Below are positions 52,176 to 60,015 of a stretch of DNA of 64,000 nucleotides, one piece after another (the first letter of the stretch is position 1; the number at the start of each line of letters is the position of its first letter). This stretch comes from Phycisphaerae bacterium. Its GTDB lineage: Bacteria; Planctomycetota; Phycisphaerae; Tepidisphaerales; Tepidisphaeraceae. The DNA is taken from assembly GCA_025924315.1 (NCBI GenBank), contig JAICIO010000002.1, positions 114,757-178,756 on the forward strand, given 5' to 3'. Below the pieces are notes generated by a model that was not told the origin of the DNA, did no database searches, and worked only from the letters and a program-made list of their open reading frames with translations. A program made the translations under genes and the position numbers.

Positions 52176-53555
52176 TTGCCCATTCCCCATCTGTTTCGTC
52201 CCACGCCGCTGCGAAAGCGGCTCTGGCAGGGAGGCGGTGCGCTGTTCGTCTTCATCGCAACCCTGACGATCAGCAACGTCTTTTCCCACTCAGACAAAGC
52301 GGTGACGCGCAACACGCTCGGGCACGATTTTCTGGCGTTCTATACAGCCGGGACGTTCGTACGCGAGGGCCGCTATCAGGACCTCTACAACCTGGACTCG
52401 GTTAGAACGTTTCAGCATCAGGTTGCCAGCGCGAATGGATTGGAGCTGGACCGTGATAGTTTTGGTCCATGGTGGAATCCACCATTCTATGCGTGGGTGT
52501 TCGCACCGGTTTCCGTATTGCCCTATCACACCGCCCTTCTCATCTGGACGATCTTCAACTGCCTTTGCCTCGCATGCGCGATGGTGCTGCTGTGCCGAAT
52601 GCTGCCGGAACACCTCGGCGGAGATTTCGCGACATGGGGTCTCGTTCCGCTGCTCATCGTGACGTCGATGCCTTTCGTACAGGCGATCAGTCACGGGCAA
52701 AATACGTTTTCATCGCTGCTGCTCCTGTCGCTTGTCGTGACCGCGTGGCGGGAGAAGCGAGCGGTGCTTGCGGGGATGGCGTGTGCGCTCCTTTTCTACA
52801 AACCTCAGGTGGGAGCGATCGTCGCGCTGATCCTCACACTGAACCTCGGTGTGCGCGTTCTGCTTGGGATGGGATTCGTACTGAGCCTGATCGGCATGGC
52901 GACGAGCTGGGCGATGCCAGGGTCGCTCGTGAGTTATCTCCAGCAGCTTCCGCTGAACGTGCACTTCATGCAGGTCGAGCATATGTACCTGTGGGAACGT
53001 CACGTGACGTTCAAAGCCTTCTTCCGCCTCCTGCTGCAAGGTCGCGACGCGGGCGAGGCGCTGCTTTCGACGCAGATCTTTACCGTGTTCACGTGCGGAT
53101 GTTTCGGGCTGGCGCTGTTACTCGCGGCGCTGCGCACGCGGAAACAAGTCGATTGTCCATGGAGCGGCGAGACGCGCGCCGGCTCGCGCGATCGGCTGAT
53201 CGCGGCGACGATCGCAACGATGCCGCTGCTCATGCCGTTTTACTTTGATTACGACCTGCTGCTGCTCGCAGTTCCCGCGACTCTTTTTGCGGCGGAGATG
53301 ATTCGGCGCAATCCGGAACTTCCCGCGACGCGCGGACAGCGGTGGATCGTGCGGTTGTGGGGAATGCTGTTCGTGTGGATGATGTTCAATCCGGGGCTCG
53401 CGCGGGCGATCCATGTCAACGGAACGGTGATTCTTGCAAGCGTGCTTTCTGCGATGCTCATCGCGCGGGCCGGGTTGTATCAGGTGATCGTCCATCACGG
53501 CAAGGACGAGGCGAAAGGGCCTGCGATCGATACAATGCTCAGGCAGGCGGCGTAG
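52176..53555 (+). CDS. Membrane glycosyltransferase, DUF2029/GT87-like
   Basis: About 459 aa from a TTG; no clear ribosome-binding site, so the start is uncertain. Ten or so membrane helices. GHDFLAFYTAG and WWNPPFYAWVFAP near the N-terminus, then SHGQNTFSSLL and FYKPQVG, are GT87 family patterns, as in mannosyltransferases using polyprenyl-phosphate donors. It is followed after 60 nt by a flippase gene, which points to envelope glycan assembly. Confidence 0.82.
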   Translation: MPIPHLFRPTPLRKRLWQGGGALFVFIATLTISNVFSHSDKAVTRNTLGHDFLAFYTAGTFVREGRYQDLYNLDSVRTFQHQVASANGLELDRDSFGPWWNPPFYAWVFAPVSVLPYHTALLIWTIFNCLCLACAMVLLCRMLPEHLGGDFATWGLVPLLIVTSMPFVQAISHGQNTFSSLLLLSLVVTAWREKRAVLAGMACALLFYKPQVGAIVALILTLNLGVRVLLGMGFVLSLIGMATSWAMPGSLVSYLQQLPLNVHFMQVEHMYLWERHVTFKAFFRLLLQGRDAGEALLSTQIFTVFTCGCFGLALLLAALRTRKQVDCPWSGETRAGSRDRLIAATIATMPLLMPFYFDYDLLLLAVPATLFAAEMIRRNPELPATRGQRWIVRLWGMLFVWMMFNPGLARAIHVNGTVILASVLSAMLIARAGLYQVIVHHGKDEAKGPAIDTMLRQAA

Positions 53556-53614
53556 GCCCGTACTCCGCAAACACTCGCGAGCAAGCTCGCGGCTACACGA
53601 AGATTGTCAAGCCG

Positions 53615-55069
53615 ATGACCGCCTCCGCCCCGAGCACCATGCGCCGCGACATCGCCAGCGCGTATCTCGCCGCGGCGACGAAGATCGGCAGTTGGGTCGT
53701 TGTCAGTGCCATTGTGTATCGCTGGTATGGCGCGCCCGCGTTCGCGATGGTCTCGGTCGTTCGAGCGACGCTGAGCATCCTGAATTACACGAGCCTCGGA
53801 CTGGCGCCGGCGATGATGAAATTCGTCGCCTCGGCGGCCGAATCCGCTTCCTCACGCCTGCTTATTGAATCGAGCGGGCGCACGCTCGACTACGCCAGCC
53901 CGGGCATCGATCAGTCGGACCCCATCCACACGGTTTTTCACAACGGAATGATCGCCGGCGCATGTGCGTTTGCGCTCGCGCTGGTACTCGCGGTTGGGTA
54001 CGCGGTCGGCTTCTCCCATTTCGTGCACACCCCAGCGTCCGCTCCATCGGACCTCATCACATTCACCATCACCTTCGCGCTCGGTGTCGCAGTGCGATTG
54101 TTCAGCGATGTGCCGGGCGCCGTATTGCAAACCCGTCATCGAATCGCGCTCGATAATCGGCTTGTCGCGGCGACCGACGTGTGCTGGGTGCTTGCATCCG
54201 TCGCGATTCGAGACGGAGTGAGTTGGATCGGTTTCGCGTATGTGTTTACCGCAGTGGGATTGTTCGTCGCGCGATTGCTCTGCGCAGGGTGGGTGGTTGG
54301 ACTATCCAGGCGAAAGTCACCTCTCTCGATGCCGGTCATCCGTGCTCTCTTGCTCTTCGGCGGAGGCGTGACGATCGCGCAACTCGCAGACTATTTGTAT
54401 GCTCCCATCGATTTCGTCCTGATCAACCGATTGCTCGATCCAATTCTCGCCGCGGTCTATTCGCCGGCGGTGCAGATCGATTCCGGGCTATTGTTGCTCG
54501 TCGGCGGGGTTGCTTCGGTCTTGTTGCCAAAGACAGCTCTCGCGCACGCGTCGGGAAATGTCGCGCTCATCCGAAAGTATTACTTGCGAGGAACGGTCGT
54601 CACCGGCGGATTGCTCGCGATCGCGGGCGTCTTTGTCTGGCTTCTCTCGCCATGGGTTTTTCGGCTTTGGCTGCACGATCCGATGATCGCGACGCAGGTG
54701 ATTCTGCCGCTGGTGCTCGTTCACACCGTCGTTGGCGGGTCGAGCGCCGTTGGGCGATCGGTCTTGCTCGGCATGGGAAAAGTGAAGCCATTCACGATCG
54801 CGGTATTGAGCGCGGGCGTCGCCAATGTCATCGTGAGCTACTGCTTTGTGCGATTCGCGGGACTTGGGCTCAAGGGGATCATTCTTGGAACGATTGTCGT
54901 CGTTGTGGCGCGATGTGCGATCTGGCAGCCGTGGTATGTCCTGCGAACTCTGAAGGCCGCCGGTGCTTCACCTAAGAGCGTGCGTGAGAAGTCAGCGGGC
55001 CTGCGACGTCGCAATTTTCGGCCTCAGTCTGGGAGCGACGACGAAGCGACCTCGGAGCATGGTCGTTGA
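53615..55069 (+). CDS. Polysaccharide/lipid flippase (MOP superfamily, MurJ/Wzx-like)
   Basis: About 484 aa with 12-14 membrane helices. RRDIASAYLAAATKIGSWVV at the N-terminus and LADYLYAPIDFVLINRLLDP in the middle are typical of Wzx-like transporters. From about residue 453 the sequence is hydrophilic (SVREKSAGLRRRNF..) and is encoded entirely by the 282-bp palindromic element, which also supplies the stop. The natural tail was probably lost on insertion. It likely exports a lipid-linked glycan with the GT87 enzyme. Confidence 0.83.
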   Translation: MTASAPSTMRRDIASAYLAAATKIGSWVVVSAIVYRWYGAPAFAMVSVVRATLSILNYTSLGLAPAMMKFVASAAESASSRLLIESSGRTLDYASPGIDQSDPIHTVFHNGMIAGACAFALALVLAVGYAVGFSHFVHTPASAPSDLITFTITFALGVAVRLFSDVPGAVLQTRHRIALDNRLVAATDVCWVLASVAIRDGVSWIGFAYVFTAVGLFVARLLCAGWVVGLSRRKSPLSMPVIRALLLFGGGVTIAQLADYLYAPIDFVLINRLLDPILAAVYSPAVQIDSGLLLLVGGVASVLLPKTALAHASGNVALIRKYYLRGTVVTGGLLAIAGVFVWLLSPWVFRLWLHDPMIATQVILPLVLVHTVVGGSSAVGRSVLLGMGKVKPFTIAVLSAGVANVIVSYCFVRFAGLGLKGIILGTIVVVVARCAIWQPWYVLRTLKAAGASPKSVREKSAGLRRRNFRPQSGSDDEATSEHGR

Positions 55070-55252
55070 GGAGGAGCGACAACGAATGAGGCCGAAAAAT
55101 GCGTCGCCCTTCGGGTGGGCCGGAAAAGGCCCGTCTGCGTTGTTGTCGAACCTCGGAGTATCTTTTCATTGATACGCCTCGGTTCGACGCCTAGCATCCG
55201 GGCCTTTTCCGGCCCATCGCAGGCCCGCTGCCTTCTCACGCACGCTCTAAGG
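54971..55252. repeat. 282-bp structured palindromic element (MITE-like, three-way fold)
   Basis: The outer arms 54971-55006 and 55217-55252 are inverted over 36 nt with two mismatches (CCTAAGAGCGTGCGTGAGAA and its counterpart). Inside are two long hairpins: A, TTTTCGGCCTCA with TGAGGCCGAAAA (about 55003-55107), and B, an exact 18-bp stem TGGGCCGGAAAAGGCCCG (55116-55133) with 55199-55216. Hairpin B has a second stem, TCGAACC..GGTTCGA, inside. No open reading frame for a transposase. It lies between two convergent genes and provides their stop codons. Confidence 0.87.
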
Positions 55253-55531
55253 CTTTTCGCCCTGAGAATGCTCAAACCATGTGCTGAACGCGCCCGTGAA
55301 AACGGTTTTGCCGTCCTTCTCGACGTCGACCCAAAACAACCGATCTTTGAATTCGACACCGCGGATGTATTGGTCCGCCTTGGCGCCGGCGAAAAAACGG
55401 CTCAGCCCGTTATCCGATCCTCTGGCCAGCCGGTTCGTCAGGTAATCCTTGAACTGCTGTTGGTTTGGGCGAGACAGGAAAGCTCCGGCGAACAAGACAA
55501 CCGCGAGGATGAGGATGACCAGTGTCTTCAT
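55247..55531 (-). CDS. Small membrane-anchored protein (DUF4359-like)
   Basis: About 94 aa from MKTLVILILAVVLF; three codons longer from 55540 is possible. One N-terminal hydrophobic segment, then a periplasmic domain (SRPNQQQFKDYLTNRLARG, EFKDRLFWVDVEKDGKTVF, GAFSTWFEHSQ) similar to DUF4359. The stop codon TAG lies within the right arm of the palindromic element, so the natural end may be changed by a few residues. Confidence 0.7.
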   Translation of the reverse strand: MKTLVILILAVVLFAGAFLSRPNQQQFKDYLTNRLARGSDNGLSRFFAGAKADQYIRGVEFKDRLFWVDVEKDGKTVFTGAFSTWFEHSQGEKP

Positions 55532-55540
55532 TGTCCGCAT

Positions 55541-55865
55541 CTTAGTCGGCCAACGCGGCCGCTTTAGTCGAGTCCCATCGATTGTGCCCGAAAAGCCCCG
55601 ATTTTTGGCAGCTTTGTCGCAGCCGATGCAAGTTGCGGCCACGCCGCTCGTTAGATTCTTTCCTCGGGCAGATTTTGTGGAATGAAAAGCATAACCCCGT
55701 GAGTTTACCTACCCATGGCGTCGGATTTGCCGGTTTCTTTAAAATCGCCGGTTTGACCGAATAATCGGGTGGACCCGACGTATTAATTAAATGAGTGGGA
55801 GCGTTTGCTGAAGCGACCGCCGATTTGTACTCCCGCCTGATTCGTTGGTCCCTCTGCCAAACAAC
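55541..55865. promoter_or_regulatory. Divergent region upstream of the protein kinase
   Basis: About 325 nt without a gene. An AT-rich part (ATTAATTAAATGAG at about 55781) and a duplicated GCCGGTTT (about 55727 and 55747) lie 80-140 nt before the kinase start. These could be promoter or operator elements; no clear -35/-10 pair can be set. Confidence 0.35.
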
Positions 55866-56753
55866 ATGAGCTCGATGTCGGGTACATCTTTGACTGCCAA
55901 CATTGCGAACTTGCCCAAGAGCATCTTCGGCTATGACGTCGTCAGCTATTTAGGCGAAGGCGCGGCCAGCCAGATCTACGCCGTCACGTCCCCGCTCACG
56001 AAACAGCTCTACGCACTTAAGCACGTTCACCGCAAAACCGACAAAGACGTGCGGTTCATCGAGCAGCTCGAAAATGAATACAAGGTCGGCAGCCAGATCT
56101 CGCATCCCGGACTGCGCAAGTCGATCGACATGAAGATGACCCGGTCGTTTCTGATGAAAGTGACCGAGGCGGCGCTCGTGCTCGAACTGTTTGATGGCGT
56201 GCCGCTCGATGTCGAAACCCCGCGCGGCATGACCGATCTCGTGCGCGTCTTCCTCAAGACGGCCGAGGCTCTCGAATCGTTGCACGCGGCCGGCTTCGTC
56301 CACTGCGACCTCAAGCCCAACAATATTCTTCTGAGCCCCGGTGGACTGGTGAAGGTCATCGACCTCGGCCAAGCCTGCCCGATCGGCACTGCCAAGAAGC
56401 GCATCCAGGGCACGCCGGACTACATCGCGCCGGAACAAGTTCGCCTGCAACCGGTGACTCCGCGAACGGATGTCTTCAACTTCGGCGCGACGATGTACTG
56501 GTGCCTCACCGGCCGAAAGTTCCCGACGCTGTTCACCGCCGGAAAAGGCAAGAACAGCTTCGTTGTCGATCAGGTCATTATTTCGCCCCACCAGGTCAAT
56601 CCCGTGGTGCCCGAGACGCTGTCGAACTTCGTCATGGAGTGCACGCGCATCAACCCGATGAAGCGCCCCGCCGACATGGTCGAGCCGATTCGGCGTCTCG
56701 AAATCATCTACCACGGCGTAAGCCGCAACGCCCAAAACTTCGGCGTGGCATAA
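55866..56753 (+). CDS. Serine/threonine protein kinase (eukaryotic-like), soluble
   Basis: About 295 aa, kinase domain only. YLGEGAASQIYAV is the glycine loop, YALKHVH holds the ATP-anchoring Lys and VHCDLKPNNILL the catalytic loop (HCD in place of HRD, with the catalytic Asp kept). VIDLGQA replaces DFG, and GTPDYIAPEQ is the activation segment. These changes still allow activity. No membrane helix or extracellular sensor, so it is cytosolic. Confidence 0.9.
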   Translation: MSSMSGTSLTANIANLPKSIFGYDVVSYLGEGAASQIYAVTSPLTKQLYALKHVHRKTDKDVRFIEQLENEYKVGSQISHPGLRKSIDMKMTRSFLMKVTEAALVLELFDGVPLDVETPRGMTDLVRVFLKTAEALESLHAAGFVHCDLKPNNILLSPGGLVKVIDLGQACPIGTAKKRIQGTPDYIAPEQVRLQPVTPRTDVFNFGATMYWCLTGRKFPTLFTAGKGKNSFVVDQVIISPHQVNPVVPETLSNFVMECTRINPMKRPADMVEPIRRLEIIYHGVSRNAQNFGVA

Positions 56754-56782
56754 CCTCGTTCATTTTGGTCTTGTAGGTCTTC

Positions 56783-56860
56783 GTAGGGTCCGCTTCAGCG
56801 GACCGGTTATTCGTTTCGCTCACACACAAGAAGTAACCGGTCCGCTGAAGCGGACCCCAC
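56783..56860. repeat. REPIN-like element, copy 6
   Basis: GTAGGGTCCGCTTCAGCGGACCGGTTATT and AAGTAACCGGTCCGCTGAAGCGGACCCCAC; the final ACCCTAC has become ACCCCAC. Between the convergent kinase and xseA genes. Confidence 0.93.
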
Positions 56861-56896
56861 AAGCTGTGCGACACAGTTGAGAGCAATTGATCCGGC

Positions 56897-58333
56897 TCAG
56901 AAGAGTCGGGGTTGTTTGGCGTCTTCGACCACGGATTCGATCGCCCCATCGCCCGTTCGCGTGACAATTGTTTCACCCGTTTTCACGCCACTCGCGCTGC
57001 GCACGATCGCCCCATCCTTCTTCCGCGTCGTAATCGTGTATCCGCGTTTGAGCACTTCGTCGACCGACAGCGCTTTAAGATGCCCTTCAATGAGTTGAAG
57101 TTTCTGCCCGAGCTCGCGCACGCGATGCTCCGACGCGCGGCGCAATCGCACTTCCGTCGAATTCAGTTGCTGTCGAATGAGCGCCGCCCGATGCCGCGGA
57201 TGCCGCTCGCTCAGTCTCGTCGCGAGACGCATCAGGCGCGATTCGGCGTCGCTGAAGAGGTCATCGACACCGGACCGCAGCGCACGCTGGCGATCATCGA
57301 GCAGTTGCCGCAGCGAATTGATGCGATCGGTCGGCCGACGAAAGACTTCATGCCGCTCGATTGCACCGAGCCGGTGCTTGGCACCTTCGATCAAATGCCG
57401 CAGGAGCGTGCGAATCCGCGAACGACTGGAATCGACCAGCTCCTTCGCGTTTCGCCACGCGCCGACGACGACCTGCGCCGCTTCCGTTGGCGTGTGCGCA
57501 AAATAATCCGCGACCAGGTCGGCAATCGATGTGTCGATCTCGTGGCCGATGCCGGTGATCACCGGAATGCGCGACGCCACGATCGCGCGGGCGACGATTT
57601 CCTCATTGAACTCCCACAGGTCTTCCAGCGACCCGCCGCCGCGCGCCAGCAGGATCACATCGACCCCGCCGATCTTTTCGCAACCATCGTTCAGGCATTT
57701 CAAGGCGGCGGCGATTTGCTCGGCCGATCCGTCGCCCTGCACCGGCACGTGATAAATGCAAATCCGCAGCCACGAATACCGCCGCAGAACTTTCAGCATG
57801 TCCTGGAGGGCGGCCGTCTGACGGCTCGTGACCAGCGCAACTGACGTCGGATATTTCGGCAGCGGCTTCCGCCGTTCCGGCCGGAACAACCCTTCCGCCT
57901 CGAGCTTCGCGCGCAGCTGCTGAAACGCCAGCTCCAGCGCGCCCTTTCCCAGCGGCTGCAGCTGCGATGCGTAAATCTGATAACGCCCCTTCTGCGCGTA
58001 CACACCAACTCGGCCGGTCACGATCATCTCGTGCCCGTCTTCCGGCCTGAACTTCAACCGCGACGCCTCGCTCTTGAACATCACGCAATCGACGCACGCG
58101 TCCTTGTCCTTCAGCGTGAAATACAAATGCCCCGATACGCGATGAAGGTTCACATTGCTGATTTCCCCCTTCACCCAGACGACCGGCGGAAGGCCGGACT
58201 TCAGCACGCGCTCGATCTGCGACGTCAGCTGTGAGACGGTCATCGCAACCTGCGTCGAAGCCGGCGCGCTCGAAGGCCCTGGCGCTTTTCTCGCCTTCAC
58301 CTGCTCACGAAAATCAAAAAAGTTCGTCGACAT
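56897..58333 (-). CDS. xseA: Exodeoxyribonuclease VII large subunit
   Basis: 478 aa, family length. The N-terminal OB-fold (VVWVKGEISNVNLHRVSGHLYF, VDCVMFKS) binds single-stranded DNA. The catalytic region has VALVTSRQTAALQDML, ILLARGGGSLEDLWEFN and TGIGHEIDTSIADLVAD, then a coiled-coil C-terminus. It degrades single-stranded DNA to oligonucleotides with XseB. The small subunit gene is not adjacent; it may be elsewhere. Confidence 0.95.
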   Translation of the reverse strand: MSTNFFDFREQVKARKAPGPSSAPASTQVAMTVSQLTSQIERVLKSGLPPVVWVKGEISNVNLHRVSGHLYFTLKDKDACVDCVMFKSEASRLKFRPEDGHEMIVTGRVGVYAQKGRYQIYASQLQPLGKGALELAFQQLRAKLEAEGLFRPERRKPLPKYPTSVALVTSRQTAALQDMLKVLRRYSWLRICIYHVPVQGDGSAEQIAAALKCLNDGCEKIGGVDVILLARGGGSLEDLWEFNEEIVARAIVASRIPVITGIGHEIDTSIADLVADYFAHTPTEAAQVVVGAWRNAKELVDSSRSRIRTLLRHLIEGAKHRLGAIERHEVFRRPTDRINSLRQLLDDRQRALRSGVDDLFSDAESRLMRLATRLSERHPRHRAALIRQQLNSTEVRLRRASEHRVRELGQKLQLIEGHLKALSVDEVLKRGYTITTRKKDGAIVRSASGVKTGETIVTRTGDGAIESVVEDAKQPRLF

Positions 58334-58344
58334 CTGCTTGCATT

Positions 58345-58419
58345 GTAGGGTCCGCTTCAGCGGACCGGTTATTTGCGTTTCGAACAGGTAAGTAACCGGT
58401 CCGCTGAAGCGGACCCTAC
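58345..58419. repeat. REPIN-like element, copy 7
   Basis: A complete unit with no change in either half: GTAGGGTCCGCTTCAGCGGACCGGTTATT and its inverse. It sits only 11 nt upstream of the xseA start codon, so it either contains or displaces the xseA promoter. Confidence 0.94.
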
Positions 58420-58431
58420 GAGAAGAACCTG

Positions 58432-59382
58432 TTACGGCCTCAGCACATCCATGAGCGCCCGAAACCGCTTTTCAACCATCTCATACGGCACTTCGTGCTT
58501 GTGGAACGGGAAGATCTCCATCGATTTCTCCGCGACGATGTGATGGAACGCCGCGAAGATCGTGCTCGGCGGGCAGATGTCGTCCCAGAGGCAGTTGGTC
58601 ACGACCGTCCGGCATTTGATCCGCGGGGCCAGGTTCATGTTGTCGAAATAGCTCAGCGTGCGGACCACTTGCTCATCAAGCTCCGGATGCATTTTCAAAA
58701 ACGTCTGCAACTCGGTGTAAGGCGCCGCAGGCGTGATCTGAATCGCGCGGCGAAAGTCGCACAGAAACGGGATGTCCGACCACGCGAAGATCGGCCGATC
58801 CGATAGCGCCGCGACCGCGAGCGTCAAACCCCCGCCCTGGCTCGCGCCGGTAATCGCAAGGCGCGATTCGTCTACCTCATCTCGTTTCGCGAGCAGCTCG
58901 AGCGCGCGGAGCGCATCACCGTAGACGTAGCGATAGTAATACTTCTCCGGGTCGCGAATGCCTTGCGTCATCCATCCGGCGACGTTGCCTTCTGACGCTT
59001 CCGACGCGTCCTGCGAATTCCCCGGCTGTCCGCGGCAGTCCATCGCGAGGACGCACACGCCCTGCGAGGCGATCGGCACGAGCTCGAGCGGTCGCGTGCC
59101 ACGTCCACCATATCCGTGATAGACACAAAGTCCGGGGAACTTTCCAGTGCGCGTCGGCCGAACGTACCACCCCGCGATACGTCCGCCCTTATATCCCTCG
59201 AAACGCACCGCGTAACACTGCACGCCCTTGACCGGCAGATCGTACGGAATCAATTCGGCATGGATTGGCTGGCCGAGCGCTTCGGCGACCGTCGCATCCC
59301 AGAACGAATTAAAATCCTCTTCGCGATAGAGCGACGGCTTATAGTGCCGCAGCTGCTCCAGTGGCATGTCGATCGATGGCAT
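58432..59382 (-). CDS. Acetyl esterase, CE7-like (acetyl xylan esterase/cephalosporin deacetylase)
   Basis: About 316 aa from MPSIDMPLEQL; MPLEQL five codons later is an alternative. YHGYGGRG (oxyanion region), RGQPGNS (RGQ motif of CE7), GASQGGGLTL (nucleophile Ser), WDDICPPSTI (Asp) and FPFHKHE (His) give the full CE7 set. It removes acetyl groups from short xylo-oligosaccharides or other acetylated sugars in the cytoplasm. Confidence 0.9.
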   Translation of the reverse strand: MPSIDMPLEQLRHYKPSLYREEDFNSFWDATVAEALGQPIHAELIPYDLPVKGVQCYAVRFEGYKGGRIAGWYVRPTRTGKFPGLCVYHGYGGRGTRPLELVPIASQGVCVLAMDCRGQPGNSQDASEASEGNVAGWMTQGIRDPEKYYYRYVYGDALRALELLAKRDEVDESRLAITGASQGGGLTLAVAALSDRPIFAWSDIPFLCDFRRAIQITPAAPYTELQTFLKMHPELDEQVVRTLSYFDNMNLAPRIKCRTVVTNCLWDDICPPSTIFAAFHHIVAEKSMEIFPFHKHEVPYEMVEKRFRALMDVLRP

Positions 59383-59449
59383 CCCGAGAGAATACCCGCC
59401 GAAATGCGAATCTCGAAGTCGGAAGTCGCACTTGCTATTCTTAATCCTT

Positions 59450-60010
59450 ATGGAGATTCGCCCGGCGACGACGAGTGACCTGGATTTGCTGCTGGAGATC
59501 GACGGCACCGTCGAGTCGTCGCAGTACCTTCACCTGGAGCAAGTCGGCGAGGGGTTGAAAACGAGCTGGTCGCTCGAAGAGCGGCCGCTGCGGAACAAGC
59601 TGATCGAATCCAATCCGCTCGGCGATGATCTGCGATTTACGCTGAAGCAGATCGTCAGCGGCGCGGATGAAGGGGTCGTGCTCGTCGTCGAGATTGATGA
59701 ACAGATGGCGGCGCTGGCCGTCGCCACCCCCGAGCACGAGCACCGCACGATGCGCGTGCTCGATGTGCGCGTCGATTATGATCTGCGCCGCCAAGGGCTG
59801 GGCATGGCACTCGTTTATCAGATCATCCAGAAAACGCGCGAAGCCGAGCTGCGTGCGGTGACGGCGGAGACGCGCACGAACAACCTGCCCGCGAATCAGC
59901 TGATGGCGAAATGCGGCTTTGACCTCGCGGGACTCGACACGCGCCGGCATACGAATCACGACATGGTGAAGGAAAGCGCGACGCTTCTCTGGTACGCGGC
60001 CCTGGACTAA
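59450..60010 (+). CDS. GNAT-family N-acetyltransferase
   Basis: 186 aa from MEIRPATTSDLDLLLEID. VLDVRVDYDLRRQGLGMALV has the RxxGxG acetyl-CoA loop (about residue 117), and NNLPANQLMAKCGF the last helix of the GNAT fold. Substrate unknown. Divergent from the esterase gene with 67 nt between starts. Confidence 0.85.
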   Translation: MEIRPATTSDLDLLLEIDGTVESSQYLHLEQVGEGLKTSWSLEERPLRNKLIESNPLGDDLRFTLKQIVSGADEGVVLVVEIDEQMAALAVATPEHEHRTMRVLDVRVDYDLRRQGLGMALVYQIIQKTREAELRAVTAETRTNNLPANQLMAKCGFDLAGLDTRRHTNHDMVKESATLLWYAALD

Positions 60011-60015
60011 ATCAC

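Noticed and set aside
6100..58419. Dispersed repeats considered as a CRISPR array
   Set aside because: Copies are kilobases apart, each is a two-hairpin palindrome, there are no regular spacers and no cas genes.
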